Assembly (NCBI GenBank): GCA_022510625.1
Contig: JAFLTD010000007.1
Location: 1-46,685 of the forward strand
DNA: 46,685 nt
DNA from: Lachnospiraceae bacterium
Lineage (GTDB): Bacteria > Bacillota > Clostridia > Lachnospirales > Lachnospiraceae
Direction: 5' to 3'
A program made the position numbers and the translations under genes. Within the stretch, counting starts at the first letter, position 1. Every line of letters starts with the position of its first letter. Positions 31,767 through 40,617 of this stretch are shown here, one piece after another. Under the pieces are notes generated by a model. The model ran no database searches. It had not been told where the DNA came from and worked only from the letters and a program-made list of their open reading frames with translations.

Positions 31767-32561
31767 ATGAATAAGAAATTCGCACTGATGCTTGCGCTGT
31801 CCATGACAGTGGGCATGGTATTGACAGGATGTGGTAATTCAAACGGAAAAGACGATGGCAATGTTGTGTATGCTGTTGAGGCCGGTTCTGCCGGTGAGGA
31901 GGCTGCGCAGGAGAACGGTTTCCAGACGAATGTGGTGGCATCTCAGGCGGATGCGCTGATGGAGGTTGCTTCCGGCACATCTGATGCGGCAATCATTGAT
32001 TTACTTATGGCAGGCGCTATGATTGGAGAGGGGACAAGCTATCCGGATATGACGTATACGACCAAGCTGACCACAGAGGAATATGGCGTGGGATGCCGTA
32101 AGGGTTCCGATTTGGCTTCTTACATCAATGCCGTGTTTGCCGAGACGTACGCGGACGGTACCATGCAGGCTACCGCTACTACATATGGTGTGCAGGAAGC
32201 GCTTGTGAAGCAGCCGGCATCCGAGTTTACGGCATCCGATGCAGACAGTGACGTTGCATATATACAGGGCAAAGGTACGCTGATCGTGGGTATCACGGAT
32301 TTTGCTCCGATGGATTATAAAGACGATTCCGGCAAATGGATCGGTTTCGATGCCGACATGGCTCGTATCGTGGCTGATAAATTGGGTGTGGAAGTGCAGT
32401 TCGTAGAGATTGATTGGGATAACAAGATCATGGAGCTGGATTCTCAGAATATCGACGTTGTTTGGAACGGCATGACACTTACTTCGGAAGTGACTGCTGC
32501 TATGGAGTGCACGAATCCTTACTGCAACAATGCACAGGTTATTGTTATACCGTCTAAATAA
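31767..32561 (+). CDS. Circularly permuted ABC importer solute-binding lipoprotein
   Basis: This 264-residue lipoprotein has lipobox LTGC with Cys22. The mature protein begins with what is normally the second lobe (31-80: VVYAVEAGSAGEEAAQENG, SDAAIIDLLMAGAMI). The normally C-terminal return segment follows (about 100-147: TTEEYGVGCRKGSDLASYIN, YADGTMQATA). After a linker (148-168) comes the normally N-terminal lobe 1 (169-264: GTLIVGITDFAPMDYKDDSG, IDWDNKIMELDSQNIDVVWN, NPYCNNAQVIVI), where the chain ends at the first inter-lobe hinge. The order of a type II binding protein is thus rotated, with all parts present once. The usual carboxylate-binding Arg after MTLT is absent (SEV). It heads a complete operon with a permease and an ATPase, so it is probably functional. 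Confidence 0.92.
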   Translation: MNKKFALMLALSMTVGMVLTGCGNSNGKDDGNVVYAVEAGSAGEEAAQENGFQTNVVASQADALMEVASGTSDAAIIDLLMAGAMIGEGTSYPDMTYTTKLTTEEYGVGCRKGSDLASYINAVFAETYADGTMQATATTYGVQEALVKQPASEFTASDADSDVAYIQGKGTLIVGITDFAPMDYKDDSGKWIGFDADMARIVADKLGVEVQFVEIDWDNKIMELDSQNIDVVWNGMTLTSEVTAAMECTNPYCNNAQVIVIPSK

Positions 32562-32573
32562 GGAGAAGTATTT

Positions 32574-33230
32574 ATGTTTTGGAGTGTTACACAATCGCTG
32601 CTTGGCGGTCTGTTGACGACGTTTCAGATATTTATACTTACGTTGTTGTTTGCACTGCCGCTCGGGCTGATACTCGCTTTTGGTTCCATGAGTAAGTTTA
32701 AGCCCCTGCGTTATCTGGTACAGGTGCTCGTATGGATCATCCGGGGTACACCGCTTATGCTGCAGCTTATCATCATTTTCTATGGTCCGGGTCTGTGGCT
32801 TAAGCACAATATATGGAGCGGCAATGAGGCGGGGCGTATCACTGCGACCGTGGTGGCATTTTCCATCAACTATGCGTGCTACTTCTCGGTGATCTTCCGC
32901 GGCGGTATCGAGGGCGTCCCGGCAGGACAGCGAGAGGCGGGACAAGTGCTCGGCATGACCAAGAGCCAGATCTTTTTCAAGGTAACGCTATTGCAGATGG
33001 TGAAACGTGTAGTACCTCCGATGTCCAATGAAATTATCACACTGGTGAAGGATACTTCGCTCGCGCGTATTATTGCCGCATACGAATTGACTTTTGCGGG
33101 ATATTCCTTTATGAAGAGCAACGGTCTGACATGGCCGCTGTTCTACACGGGCGTGTTCTATCTGCTCTTCGTAGGCATCTTAACCCTGCTGTTCAACTAT
33201 ATTGAGCGTAGACTGGATTATTTTAGGTAG
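32574..33230 (+). CDS. ABC importer permease of the permuted-binding-protein system
   Basis: This 218-residue polar-amino-acid-type permease has LVWIIRGTPLMLQLIIIFY and the EAA coupling loop EAGQVLGMTKSQIFFKVTLLQMV, plus about five membrane segments and a basic C-terminus. It starts 12 nt after the binding-protein stop with AAGGAGAAG upstream. It should form a homodimeric channel docking the permuted lipoprotein outside and the ATPase at 33240 inside. Nothing in the permease looks unusual, so the docking surface of the binding protein is presumably kept despite permutation. Confidence 0.93.
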   Translation: MFWSVTQSLLGGLLTTFQIFILTLLFALPLGLILAFGSMSKFKPLRYLVQVLVWIIRGTPLMLQLIIIFYGPGLWLKHNIWSGNEAGRITATVVAFSINYACYFSVIFRGGIEGVPAGQREAGQVLGMTKSQIFFKVTLLQMVKRVVPPMSNEIITLVKDTSLARIIAAYELTFAGYSFMKSNGLTWPLFYTGVFYLLFVGILTLLFNYIERRLDYFR

Positions 33231-33239
33231 GAAAGCACT

Positions 33240-34025
33240 ATGGCGATTTTGGAAGTAAATAATATCGGTAAACAATTTGGTTCGACCACGGTGTTGAAGG
33301 ACGTCAGTTTTTCTCTGGAAGAGGGAAACGCGCTGGCAATCATAGGGTCTTCCGGTTCCGGTAAGACGACGCTTCTGCGCTGCCTGAATTTTCTGGAAAC
33401 CCCCGACAGCGGTTCCATTGTCGTAAAAGGTGAGACGCTTTTCGACGCGGCGATGCCGCTTAAGGAGCAGGAAAAAGGACTGCGGACCAAGCGTCTGCAT
33501 TTTGGGATGGTGTTCCAGTCGTTTAATCTGTTTCCGCAGTACACGGCGCTTGAGAATGTCACCTTGTCCGAGAAGCTGCTGGCGAAGGAGAGGGAAGATT
33601 TCAAGCAGAATAAAAAAGAGATCTTTGAGCAGATCGAGAAGCACGGTGCAGAACTTTTGGAGCAGATGGGACTTGCCGACCGCATGACCCATTATCCGCA
33701 CCAGTTGTCCGGCGGGCAGCAGCAGCGTGTGGCGATAGCTAGGGCTTTGGCGCTCCAACCGGATATCCTGTGCTTCGATGAACCTACTTCTGCGCTCGAC
33801 CCGGAGCTGACCGGGGAGGTGCTGAAGGTGATAAGAGGGCTCGCTGACCAGAAGACGACGATGATCATCGTCACTCACGAGATGGCGTTTGCCAGAGATG
33901 TGTCGGATCAGCTCATCTTTATGGACGACGGAGTGATCGTGGAGCAGGGCGATCCCAAGCAGGTGATCGACCATCCGCGCGAGGAGAGAACGAAGCAGTT
34001 CCTGACGCGGTACGCGCAGGGCTAG
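33240..34025 (+). CDS. ABC importer ATPase of the permuted-binding-protein system
   Basis: The 261-residue subunit has Walker [10 protein letters not shown], signature [15 protein letters not shown], Walker [14 protein letters not shown] and switch HEMAFARD. Compared with the other ATPase (28492-29214), it has an insertion of about 20 residues rich in Lys/Glu ([21 protein letters not shown]) between the Q-loop and the signature. It starts 9 nt after the permease with TAGGAAAG upstream. A strong terminator (34043-34074) ends the operon. Confidence 0.95.
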   Translation: MAILEVNNIGKQFGSTTVLKDVSFSLEEGNALAIIGSSGSGKTTLLRCLNFLETPDSGSIVVKGETLFDAAMPLKEQEKGLRTKRLHFGMVFQSFNLFPQYTALENVTLSEKLLAKEREDFKQNKKEIFEQIEKHGAELLEQMGLADRMTHYPHQLSGGQQQRVAIARALALQPDILCFDEPTSALDPELTGEVLKVIRGLADQKTTMIIVTHEMAFARDVSDQLIFMDDGVIVEQGDPKQVIDHPREERTKQFLTRYAQG

Positions 34026-34042
34026 AGAAAGGGATTATATTA

Positions 34043-34074
34043 AGCTGTTGTACATGATGTACAGCAGCTTTTTT
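34043..34074 (+). terminator. Terminator of the second ABC operon
   Basis: AGCTGTTGTAC (34043-34053) pairs with GTACAGCAGCT (34059-34069), with one G-U pair, around a 5-nt loop and is followed by six Ts. A textbook intrinsic terminator 18 nt after the ATPase stop. Confidence 0.9.
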
Positions 34075-34201
34075 CTGCACTTCTATTTGCATAAGCAGAT
34101 TCTGAACGTGAAATACTCCTTTTTCCGCCAAAAGTAGTATAGATTCTTCTCTTGCATCATGCTAGAATTTCCTCATAAATATCCAAATGGAGGAACGCAT
34201 T

Positions 34202-34753
34202 ATGATTATGGAAATTGTAGGTATTATTGTATCAATTATTATTCTTATATTTTCGGTTCCGGGAGGACGTTGGGGAGGACTGGCGTATATCGCAGATTGG
34301 CCTACGTTGATTTGTATGTTGATCATAACACTGCCGGTATTATCGAAGGAAGGACTGGCTAAGGACTTTCTGCGGGCATTTAAGCTGTTAAGAAAAGAAT
34401 ATAAATGCAGTTTTAGCGAACTGCGCCATGCGCTTGACGTTGTGGAGATGATGCAAAAGCAGATTCTCTGCGCTGGAGTCATAGTTTCATTTCAAGGGTT
34501 TTTCGCATTACTGCACAGCCTGGATGACATTGCGACAATCGGTCCGAACACAAGTGTTGCACTGCTGGCGGTTTTCTACACGGCAATCTTTGAACTGCTG
34601 ATGCTTCCGCTGCAGATTGAGGCGAAGCGGAGAATTGTGGATTATATGGAGCAGGATTCCGAAGAAGCAGAGAAAAAACAGGGTGTCGAAAACACAGAGA
34701 AAGAACAGGATACCGAAGAAGCAACCAAGGAGCAGGATATCGAAAAAGCATAA
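34202..34753 (+). CDS. MotA/ExbB-like membrane protein
   Basis: The ATG at 34202 follows TGGAGGAA. The 183-residue protein has an N-terminal helix, a second hydrophobic segment (IADWPTLICMLIITLPVL), a cytoplasmic helical stretch (KDFLRAFKLLRKEYKCSF), and a C-terminal pair with GPNTSVALLAVFYTAIFELLML. This resembles the proton-channel helices of MotA/TolQ/ExbB. The last 30 residues are a Glu/Lys/Gln-rich degenerate repeat. No MotB, TolR or ExbD partner is nearby; instead a membrane-anchored LuxR-type protein follows after 23 nt. A role in ion-driven signalling is speculative. Confidence 0.6.
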   Translation: MIMEIVGIIVSIIILIFSVPGGRWGGLAYIADWPTLICMLIITLPVLSKEGLAKDFLRAFKLLRKEYKCSFSELRHALDVVEMMQKQILCAGVIVSFQGFFALLHSLDDIATIGPNTSVALLAVFYTAIFELLMLPLQIEAKRRIVDYMEQDSEEAEKKQGVENTEKEQDTEEATKEQDIEKA

Positions 34754-34776
34754 AAAAGAATAGGATGCCGTAAAGT

Positions 34777-35226
34777 ATGAAGAAACGAATAGTTTTACTT
34801 ATTCTGGGGGTTGCCTATATCGGACTCTTTGCGCTGCTTCTTTTATCGCTTATGCAAATCAGTTTCTTAGGCGGCACGCCAGGAAAATGGAAGGCGGCAC
34901 TCGGCACGCTGGTGATAGGGATACCATGGTTGATTGTCCTCAGATTGTATATTTATGTAAAAGAGTCGTCACCACCCGCGGAGGCTGATCAGACCCGCGC
35001 ATTGGGTCACGAAATTTTTGAGACTATCATGTCTGGATACGGACTGACAGGAAGAGAGTCGGAGATAGCATGGCTGCTCTACAGAGGTTACACCAACAGG
35101 CAGATCGGGGAGGAATTGTTTATCGCGGAGACCACCGTGAAGAAGCATGTGTCCCATATCTATGAGAAGACGCAGGTGTCAGGCCGAAAAGAATTTCGAG
35201 CCAAAGTTAATGAGTCTCCTCATTGA
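34777..35226 (+). CDS. Membrane-anchored LuxR-type helix-turn-helix protein
   Basis: This 149-residue protein has two N-terminal transmembrane helices (about 5-28 and 38-60), a short linker, and a C-terminal LuxR/GerE helix-turn-helix at about 88-140 (LTGRESEIAWLLYRGYTNRQIGEELFIAETTVKKHVSHIYEK). It has no receiver or ligand-binding domain, so any signal must come through the membrane part or a partner. The gene follows the MotA-like gene by 23 nt, pointing to a two-gene membrane signalling unit. Its last 20 bases overlap the 3' end of the convergent MATE gene (35207-36574). Confidence 0.82.
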   Translation: MKKRIVLLILGVAYIGLFALLLLSLMQISFLGGTPGKWKAALGTLVIGIPWLIVLRLYIYVKESSPPAEADQTRALGHEIFETIMSGYGLTGRESEIAWLLYRGYTNRQIGEELFIAETTVKKHVSHIYEKTQVSGRKEFRAKVNESPH

Positions 35227-36574
35227 CAAATAGATTGTCTCTTGTGATATTTTGCAGCCACTTGCCGCTGAGATAACGCTTGATAACCCAGGGCCACTTC
35301 ACGAACTCGTCGGTACACAGTAAGAAATAGACAACGAGCACGGGCAGTTTGAATACAAAGGCGGCAATGAATCCGAGGGGCACTGCGTAGCACCACATGT
35401 CGATGGTGTCACAGATCAGTCCGAACCGGGTGTCTCCGCCTGCGCGAAATACTCCCGCGATCAGCGTTGTATTTACAGCCGCTCCCATAACATAGTAGGT
35501 ATTGATGAGCAGCATATATTTCAGGTAATGCATGGCCGTCTCCGACAAGGAGGCAAAGTGCAGGATAAATGGTGTGGCGATGAGAATCAGCACACCGCCG
35601 ATCGCACCTGTAATTACAGTCAGTTTGAGCAGCTTGGAAGCGTATTCTTTGGCGCGTCCCATGTCGCCCTCGCCCATCACGTTACCCAGTAAAATACCGC
35701 CTGCACTGGCAGTTCCGAAGCACAGTACGGTGCCAAAATTGCGAGCTACCACAACCAGAGAATTGGCAGCCACTGCGTCGGTTCCGAGGTGTCCCAGGAT
35801 AACCGAGTACATGGAGAAAGCGACACTCCAGGACAGATCGTTTGCCAGTGCAGGCAGAGACAGTTGCACGAAATCCTTCAGAAGCGGCTTGTTGCTGATC
35901 AACATGTAGGCGGGATTCAGCTTTAAATCCTTACTGAATAATAGGGAAACAATAATACATCCGGTCAGTTCCACCGCGCGGGAAGTTGCGGTAGCGATGG
36001 CAACACCGGCTGCTCCCAAACAGGGTGCACCGAAAAGACCGAAGATAAATACCGCATTCAATAATATATTGAGCGAAAATGCCAACACATTCAGTATCAT
36101 AGCAATCGTGACTTTGCCGACACTGCGGAGGACGGCAAGATAGATTTCTATGAATCCCCAGCAAAAGTAGGTGAACGACATGATGCGCAAATATTCCGCG
36201 CCAATCCGGATCAACTCCGCATCGGTCGTAAAGAGTCTCATCATCAGTTCAGGGGTAAGCAGCGCGAACCCTGAGAAGACGAGAGTGATCATGAGGGAAA
36301 AACGCAGTGCGATGCCTTCTACCACCCGGATTGCCTGTAAGTCCTTTTTACCCCAATATTGCGCACACAGCAGAGTCGCGCCGGTTCCCAGACCGTAATA
36401 AACCATAAAGAGCACACTGGCATAGTTCGCCGCGAGCGATACGGCCGAGATTGAAGACTGGCCGACATAGTTGAGCATGACGACATCGGCGGAGCTGACG
36501 GCGGCGCTCAGTAGATTCTGAATCACGATGGGTACAACGAGTTTAAATATCTGAGAGTAAAATCTGTCTTTCAT
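35207..36574 (-). CDS. MATE-family antiporter 2
   Basis: This 455-residue protein has twelve hydrophobic segments in the MATE arrangement: VPIVIQNLLSAAVSSADVVML at the N-terminus, FIEIYLAVLRSVGKVTIAMIL in the middle, and VAGVFRAGGDTRFGLICD-like motifs in the second half (AGVFRAGGDTRFG). It is probably an Na+- or H+-coupled exporter. It is divergent from a third MATE gene, 212 nt away, and its 3' end overlaps the LuxR-type gene by 20 nt. The two divergent MATE proteins are clearly different sequences rather than recent duplicates. Confidence 0.92.
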   Translation of the reverse strand: MKDRFYSQIFKLVVPIVIQNLLSAAVSSADVVMLNYVGQSSISAVSLAANYASVLFMVYYGLGTGATLLCAQYWGKKDLQAIRVVEGIALRFSLMITLVFSGFALLTPELMMRLFTTDAELIRIGAEYLRIMSFTYFCWGFIEIYLAVLRSVGKVTIAMILNVLAFSLNILLNAVFIFGLFGAPCLGAAGVAIATATSRAVELTGCIIVSLLFSKDLKLNPAYMLISNKPLLKDFVQLSLPALANDLSWSVAFSMYSVILGHLGTDAVAANSLVVVARNFGTVLCFGTASAGGILLGNVMGEGDMGRAKEYASKLLKLTVITGAIGGVLILIATPFILHFASLSETAMHYLKYMLLINTYYVMGAAVNTTLIAGVFRAGGDTRFGLICDTIDMWCYAVPLGFIAAFVFKLPVLVVYFLLCTDEFVKWPWVIKRYLSGKWLQNITRDNLFVNEETH

Positions 36575-36690
36575 GATTCTGTTCCCTTCTCTTTTGATTC
36601 CCTCTATTCAATTTACCACCTTTAATTGCATTTTGACAGCATTATATTTTTAGTGGGTGACGTATAAAGGATGATTGCATAAAATAGTCA

Positions 36691-36719
36691 TTGCAGACAT
36701 CATGGGAATGTGCTATGTT
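36691..36719 (+). promoter_or_regulatory. Promoter of the third MATE gene
   Basis: TTGCAG (36691-36696), 17 nt, and TATGTT (36714-36719) lie 67 nt before the ATG at 36787, which has ACGGAGGA as ribosome site. Confidence 0.55.
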
Positions 36720-36786
36720 GATGTTAATTTGAGTTGTTTTCAAATTTGAGGGGAATCTGCTTCACGATGTGAAACGGAGGATTATT

Positions 36787-38136
36787 ATGGAAAAAGACAT
36801 GACAAAAGGCAGCCCCATGCGGCTGATCCTGGGATTTGCTGTGCCACTCTTATTTGGACAGATTTTTCAGCAGTTTTACAGTATGGTGGATACCATTGTT
36901 GTAGGGAAGTATCTCGGTGTAGATGCGCTTGCAGCGGTGGGGGCCACCGGTTCCGTAAACTTCCTGATCATCGGATTCTGCATGGGAGTATGCAGCGGTT
37001 TCGCCATTCCGGTTGCGCAGGAATTCGGGGCGCATCATGAAGAAAATCTGCGCAGGTACGTGGCAAACTGCGTATGGCTGTCCATCATTTTTGCGGTGGT
37101 TATGGCTGTGGCAGTATCGGCATTGTGCCGTACGATCCTGGAAGTTATGCGCACACCTGCCAATATTATAGACGGATCCTACAACTATATTTTCATTATT
37201 TTCCTGGGGATTCCGATTACATATCTGTACAATATGACGGCGGCAATTCTGCGTTCGCTGGGAGACAGCAGAACGCCTGTCATCTTTCTGGTGATGGCGG
37301 CAATCATCAATATTTTTCTTGACCTGTTATGCATCATTGTCTTCCGCATGGGTGTTGCGGGAGCGGCGGTGGCCACAGTAGTGTCACAGGCGATAGCCGG
37401 ACTCAGCTGTCTTATCTTTATGTATAAGAAGTTCCCGATTTTGCGCCTGTCGAAAGATGAGTGGCGATGGAAACGTCAGTTTGCGGGAAAACTGTGCGGA
37501 ATGGGAATTCCCATGGGGCTTCAGTATTCCATCACCGCTGTTGGAAGCGTTGTGCTGCAGAGTGCGGTAAACGGAATCGGTTCAGCCGCTGTAGCTGCGG
37601 TCACAGCAGGAGGTAAACTGAATCTGATGCTGATATGTCCCTTTGACGCCATGGGTTCCACGATGGCAACTTACGGCGGGCAGAATGTGGGCGCGGGAGA
37701 GTTGGAGCGTGTAGACAGGGGATTGAAATCATGTATCATTTTGGGAGTGATCTACTCCATGATTGCCACTGCTGTCGTATATATCGCGGGAAGATACTTA
37801 CTGCTGTTGTTCTTGGATGCGGGTGAGACGGCAATTCTCGATAACGCCAATACATTTATCAGAACCAACGCAATATTCTTTATTTTTCTGGCACTTGTCA
37901 ATATTGTCCGATTTCTGATTCAGGGTATGGGTTACAGCAAGCTGGCGGTGTTTGCCGGTATGTTCGAGATGCTGGCAAGAGGATTGATGGGTTTTGCCCT
38001 TGTGCCGCTCTTCGGATTCCGTGCGGTGTGCTTTGCCAATCCGTTGGCGTGGGTGTTTGCCGATATTTTCCTGATTCCGGCGTATATTCATGTGAGGAAA
38101 AAGACGGCAAAGATATTGGCGGTTCAAAGAGAATAA
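36787..38136 (+). CDS. MATE-family antiporter 3
   Basis: The ATG at 36787 (MEKDMTKGSPMRLILGFAVPLLFGQ) is spaced 6 nt from GGAGG; an earlier in-frame GTG at 36769 precedes that site. The 449-residue protein has twelve membrane segments and the common Lachnospiraceae MATE opening FQQFYSMVDTIVVGKYLGVDALAAVG. A later IPMGLQYSITAVGSVVLQSAVN starts the second half. The predicted activity is cation-coupled efflux of a drug or metabolite. UDP-sugar genes follow after 72 nt without a visible terminator, so read-through is possible. Confidence 0.92.
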   Translation: MEKDMTKGSPMRLILGFAVPLLFGQIFQQFYSMVDTIVVGKYLGVDALAAVGATGSVNFLIIGFCMGVCSGFAIPVAQEFGAHHEENLRRYVANCVWLSIIFAVVMAVAVSALCRTILEVMRTPANIIDGSYNYIFIIFLGIPITYLYNMTAAILRSLGDSRTPVIFLVMAAIINIFLDLLCIIVFRMGVAGAAVATVVSQAIAGLSCLIFMYKKFPILRLSKDEWRWKRQFAGKLCGMGIPMGLQYSITAVGSVVLQSAVNGIGSAAVAAVTAGGKLNLMLICPFDAMGSTMATYGGQNVGAGELERVDRGLKSCIILGVIYSMIATAVVYIAGRYLLLLFLDAGETAILDNANTFIRTNAIFFIFLALVNIVRFLIQGMGYSKLAVFAGMFEMLARGLMGFALVPLFGFRAVCFANPLAWVFADIFLIPAYIHVRKKTAKILAVQRE

Positions 38137-38208
38137 TAATATGATAAAAGTGCAAAAGATAGTTACCAAAGAAAAAAGAAATATGCAAGTTTAGAAAGGG
38201 ACAATAAT

Positions 38209-39435
38209 ATGGGGTATCAAGAGGCGTATGACAAACTGGAAAAGTACGGGCAGCTGCACGTGCTGAAATATTTTGAGGATCTGAGCGGTTACGAGAAAGA
38301 GGAGCTGATCGCACAGATTGAGAACACTGATTTCGAAGTACTTAAGCAGTGCGGGAATAAGGGGGAACTCAATCCGAGGGGCAAGATTACACCGATTGAC
38401 GTGATGCAGCTTCCCGAAATCAATGCGAAGCGGGACGAATATACGAAGATCGGTCTTGAGGCGATCAAGGAGGGGAAAGTGGGAGCAGTGCTGCTTGCGG
38501 GCGGCATGGGCACAAGACTGGGCTCCGATGCACCGAAGGGGGTATATAACATCGGACTGACGAAGGATGTCTTTATCTTCCAGCGACTGGTGGAGAATCT
38601 GATGGATGTAGTGCGGCAGGCGGATGCGTGGATCCCTCTTTATGTCATGACGAGCGACAAGAATCATGAGACCACCACGTCCTTTTTCAAGGAGAAAGAG
38701 TACTTCGGCTATAATCCCGACTACGTTACCTTCTTTATGCAGGATATGGCACCGGCCTCCGATTATAACGGTAAAGTATATATGGAAGAAAAGTATAAGA
38801 TGTCCACATCGCCCAACGGTAACGGCGGATGGTTTCTTTCTATGATGAAATGGGGTGTGGTGGATAAGATTAAGGCAGCAGGTGTCGAATGGCTGAATGT
38901 TTTCGCGGTGGACAATGTGCTGCAGCGTATTGCGGATCCCTGTTTCGTGGGCGCGACGATTGCGACGAACAGCGCGGTGGGAGCCAAGGTAGTGAAGAAG
39001 AATGCGCCGGACGAAAAGGTGGGCGCCATGTGTCTGGAGGACGGCAGACCGTCCATCGTGGAGTATTACGAGATGACGGAGGAACTGATGAATGCCACGG
39101 ATGCGAAGGGAGAACCCGCATACAATTTCGGCGTTATATTGAATTATCTTTTCCGGGAAAAAGACTTGGAGGAGATTGCCGCAAGGAAACTGCCCCTGCA
39201 TATTGTGGAGAAGAAGATACCTTATCTTGACGAGAACGGTATGCCCGTGAAGCCGGAAAGTCCCAACGGATATAAATTTGAACAGCTTGTGCTGGATATG
39301 ATCCATGAGTTGGATTCCTGTCTGCCCTACGAGGTGGTGCGGAACTATGAGTTTGCTCCGATCAAGAACAAGACGGGTGTTGATTCCGTGGAGAGCGCGA
39401 GAGAACTCTGTAAGGAAAACGGAATTGAACTTTAA
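38209..39435 (+). CDS. UDPGP-type UDP-sugar pyrophosphorylase
   Basis: This 408-residue nucleotidyltransferase of the eukaryotic-like UDPGP family (UDP-GlcNAc/UDP-glucose pyrophosphorylases) has the nucleotide-binding signature VLLAGGMGTRLGSDAPKGVY (about residues 95-115), KEYFGYNPDYVTFFMQ, and the sugar-binding NGNGGWFLSM block. It makes a UDP-sugar from UTP and a sugar 1-phosphate. Sugar specificity (Glc, GlcNAc or GalNAc) cannot be fixed by eye. The adjacent galE gene (45-nt gap) would interconvert the gluco and galacto forms of the product. GAAAGGGA precedes the ATG. Confidence 0.9.
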   Translation: MGYQEAYDKLEKYGQLHVLKYFEDLSGYEKEELIAQIENTDFEVLKQCGNKGELNPRGKITPIDVMQLPEINAKRDEYTKIGLEAIKEGKVGAVLLAGGMGTRLGSDAPKGVYNIGLTKDVFIFQRLVENLMDVVRQADAWIPLYVMTSDKNHETTTSFFKEKEYFGYNPDYVTFFMQDMAPASDYNGKVYMEEKYKMSTSPNGNGGWFLSMMKWGVVDKIKAAGVEWLNVFAVDNVLQRIADPCFVGATIATNSAVGAKVVKKNAPDEKVGAMCLEDGRPSIVEYYEMTEELMNATDAKGEPAYNFGVILNYLFREKDLEEIAARKLPLHIVEKKIPYLDENGMPVKPESPNGYKFEQLVLDMIHELDSCLPYEVVRNYEFAPIKNKTGVDSVESARELCKENGIEL

Positions 39436-39480
39436 TTTCCTAAGTTATATAATAGACTGTGAAAGGAAGGGTGTATTGAG

Positions 39481-40497
39481 ATGGCTATTTTGGTTACAGG
39501 GGGTGCCGGTTATATCGGTTCCCACACGGTAGTTGAATTACAGAACGCAGGGTATGACGTAGTGGTTGTGGACAATCTTGCTAATTCCAGTGAGAAGTCC
39601 CTTGAGAGAGTAGAGAAGATTACAGGCAAGCCGGTGAAATTCTACAAGGCGGATATCCTGGACAGAAATACGCTTGAAAATATTTTTAAGCAGGAGAAGA
39701 TTGATTCCTGCATCCACTTCGCGGGTCTCAAGGCAGTGGGTGAGTCCGTGCAGAAACCATGGGAATATTACGAGAACAATATTGCGGGCACACTGACTCT
39801 GGTAGATGTGATGAGAAAGCACGGCGTGAAGAATATTATCTTCTCGTCTTCCGCCACGGTGTACGGTGATCCGGCGATCATCCCGATCACGGAGGAGTGT
39901 CCGAAGGGACAGTGTACCAATCCTTACGGCTGGACCAAATCCATGCTGGAGCAGATTTTGTCCGATATGCAGAAAGCCGATCCGGAGTGGAATGTGATTT
40001 TACTTCGTTACTTCAATCCGATCGGTGCCCATAAGAGCGGTACGATAGGCGAGAACCCGAACGGTATTCCCAACAATCTCATGCCCTACATAACTCAGGT
40101 AGCTGTGGGTAAGCTGAAAGAATTGGGTGTATTCGGCAATGATTATGACACGCCGGACGGAACGGGCGTGCGTGATTATATCCATGTGGTAGATTTGGCG
40201 GTGGGTCATGTGAAGGCGCTCAAGAAGATTGAGGAGAAAGCGGGACTTTGCATTTATAATTTAGGTACGGGCGTGGGTTACAGCGTACTCGATATCGTGA
40301 AGAACTTTGAGGAAGCTACCGGCGTCAAGATTCCGTATGTGATCAAGGACAGAAGACCGGGGGACATCGCTACCTGTTACTCCAATGCGGATAAAGCGAA
40401 GAGGGAGCTCGGCTGGGAAGCGCAGTACGGCATCAAGGAGATGTGCGCTGATTCCTGGAGATGGCAGAGCGGCAATCCGAACGGATATGAGGATTAA
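39481..40497 (+). CDS. galE: UDP-glucose 4-epimerase
   Basis: This 338-residue extended short-chain dehydrogenase has N-terminal NAD-binding [20 protein letters not shown], the catalytic Ser in [12 protein letters not shown], and Tyr/Lys in [12 protein letters not shown] (YxxxK). The later [14 protein letters not shown] is typical of GalE. It interconverts UDP-glucose and UDP-galactose, possibly also the N-acetyl forms. It is paired with the pyrophosphorylase at 38209-39435, so the two supply UDP-hexoses for cell-surface glycans or galactose use. GAAAGGAAGG lies upstream of the ATG. Confidence 0.96.
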   Translation: MAILVTGGAGYIGSHTVVELQNAGYDVVVVDNLANSSEKSLERVEKITGKPVKFYKADILDRNTLENIFKQEKIDSCIHFAGLKAVGESVQKPWEYYENNIAGTLTLVDVMRKHGVKNIIFSSSATVYGDPAIIPITEECPKGQCTNPYGWTKSMLEQILSDMQKADPEWNVILLRYFNPIGAHKSGTIGENPNGIPNNLMPYITQVAVGKLKELGVFGNDYDTPDGTGVRDYIHVVDLAVGHVKALKKIEEKAGLCIYNLGTGVGYSVLDIVKNFEEATGVKIPYVIKDRRPGDIATCYSNADKAKRELGWEAQYGIKEMCADSWRWQSGNPNGYED

Positions 40498-40546
40498 GCT
40501 TGTATATTATAATTTGTGTTTCGGAAAGTTGAGGAGCGAATAAGAG

Positions 40547-40576
40547 TGCCGTCAGATTGTTGTCTGTCTGACGGCA
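40547..40576 (+). other. Strong hairpin downstream of galE
   Basis: TGCCGTCAGA (40547-40556) and TCTGACGGCA (40567-40576) form a perfect 10-bp stem with a 10-nt loop but no following T run. It lies 9 nt before the true terminator and may protect the galE mRNA 3' end. Confidence 0.7.
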
Positions 40577-40584
40577 TTTACGTG

Positions 40585-40612
40585 GAGTCGGTTTTTGAGC
40601 CGACTCTTTTTT
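40585..40612 (+). terminator. Intrinsic terminator after galE
   Basis: GAGTCGG (40585-40591) pairs with CCGACTC (40600-40606), followed by TTTTTT (40607-40612). Confidence 0.9.
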
Positions 40613-40617
40613 GTGCC

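Noticed and set aside
31767-32561. Possibility that the permuted binding protein is a frameshifted or truncated pseudogene
   Set aside because: The frame is continuous from a proper lipoprotein signal to the stop, contains each structural block exactly once, and is followed at 12 nt by its permease.
38191-39306. 371-codon open frame antisense to the UDP-sugar pyrophosphorylase gene
   Set aside because: No family pattern or initiation signal; the sense frame has clear UDPGP motifs.
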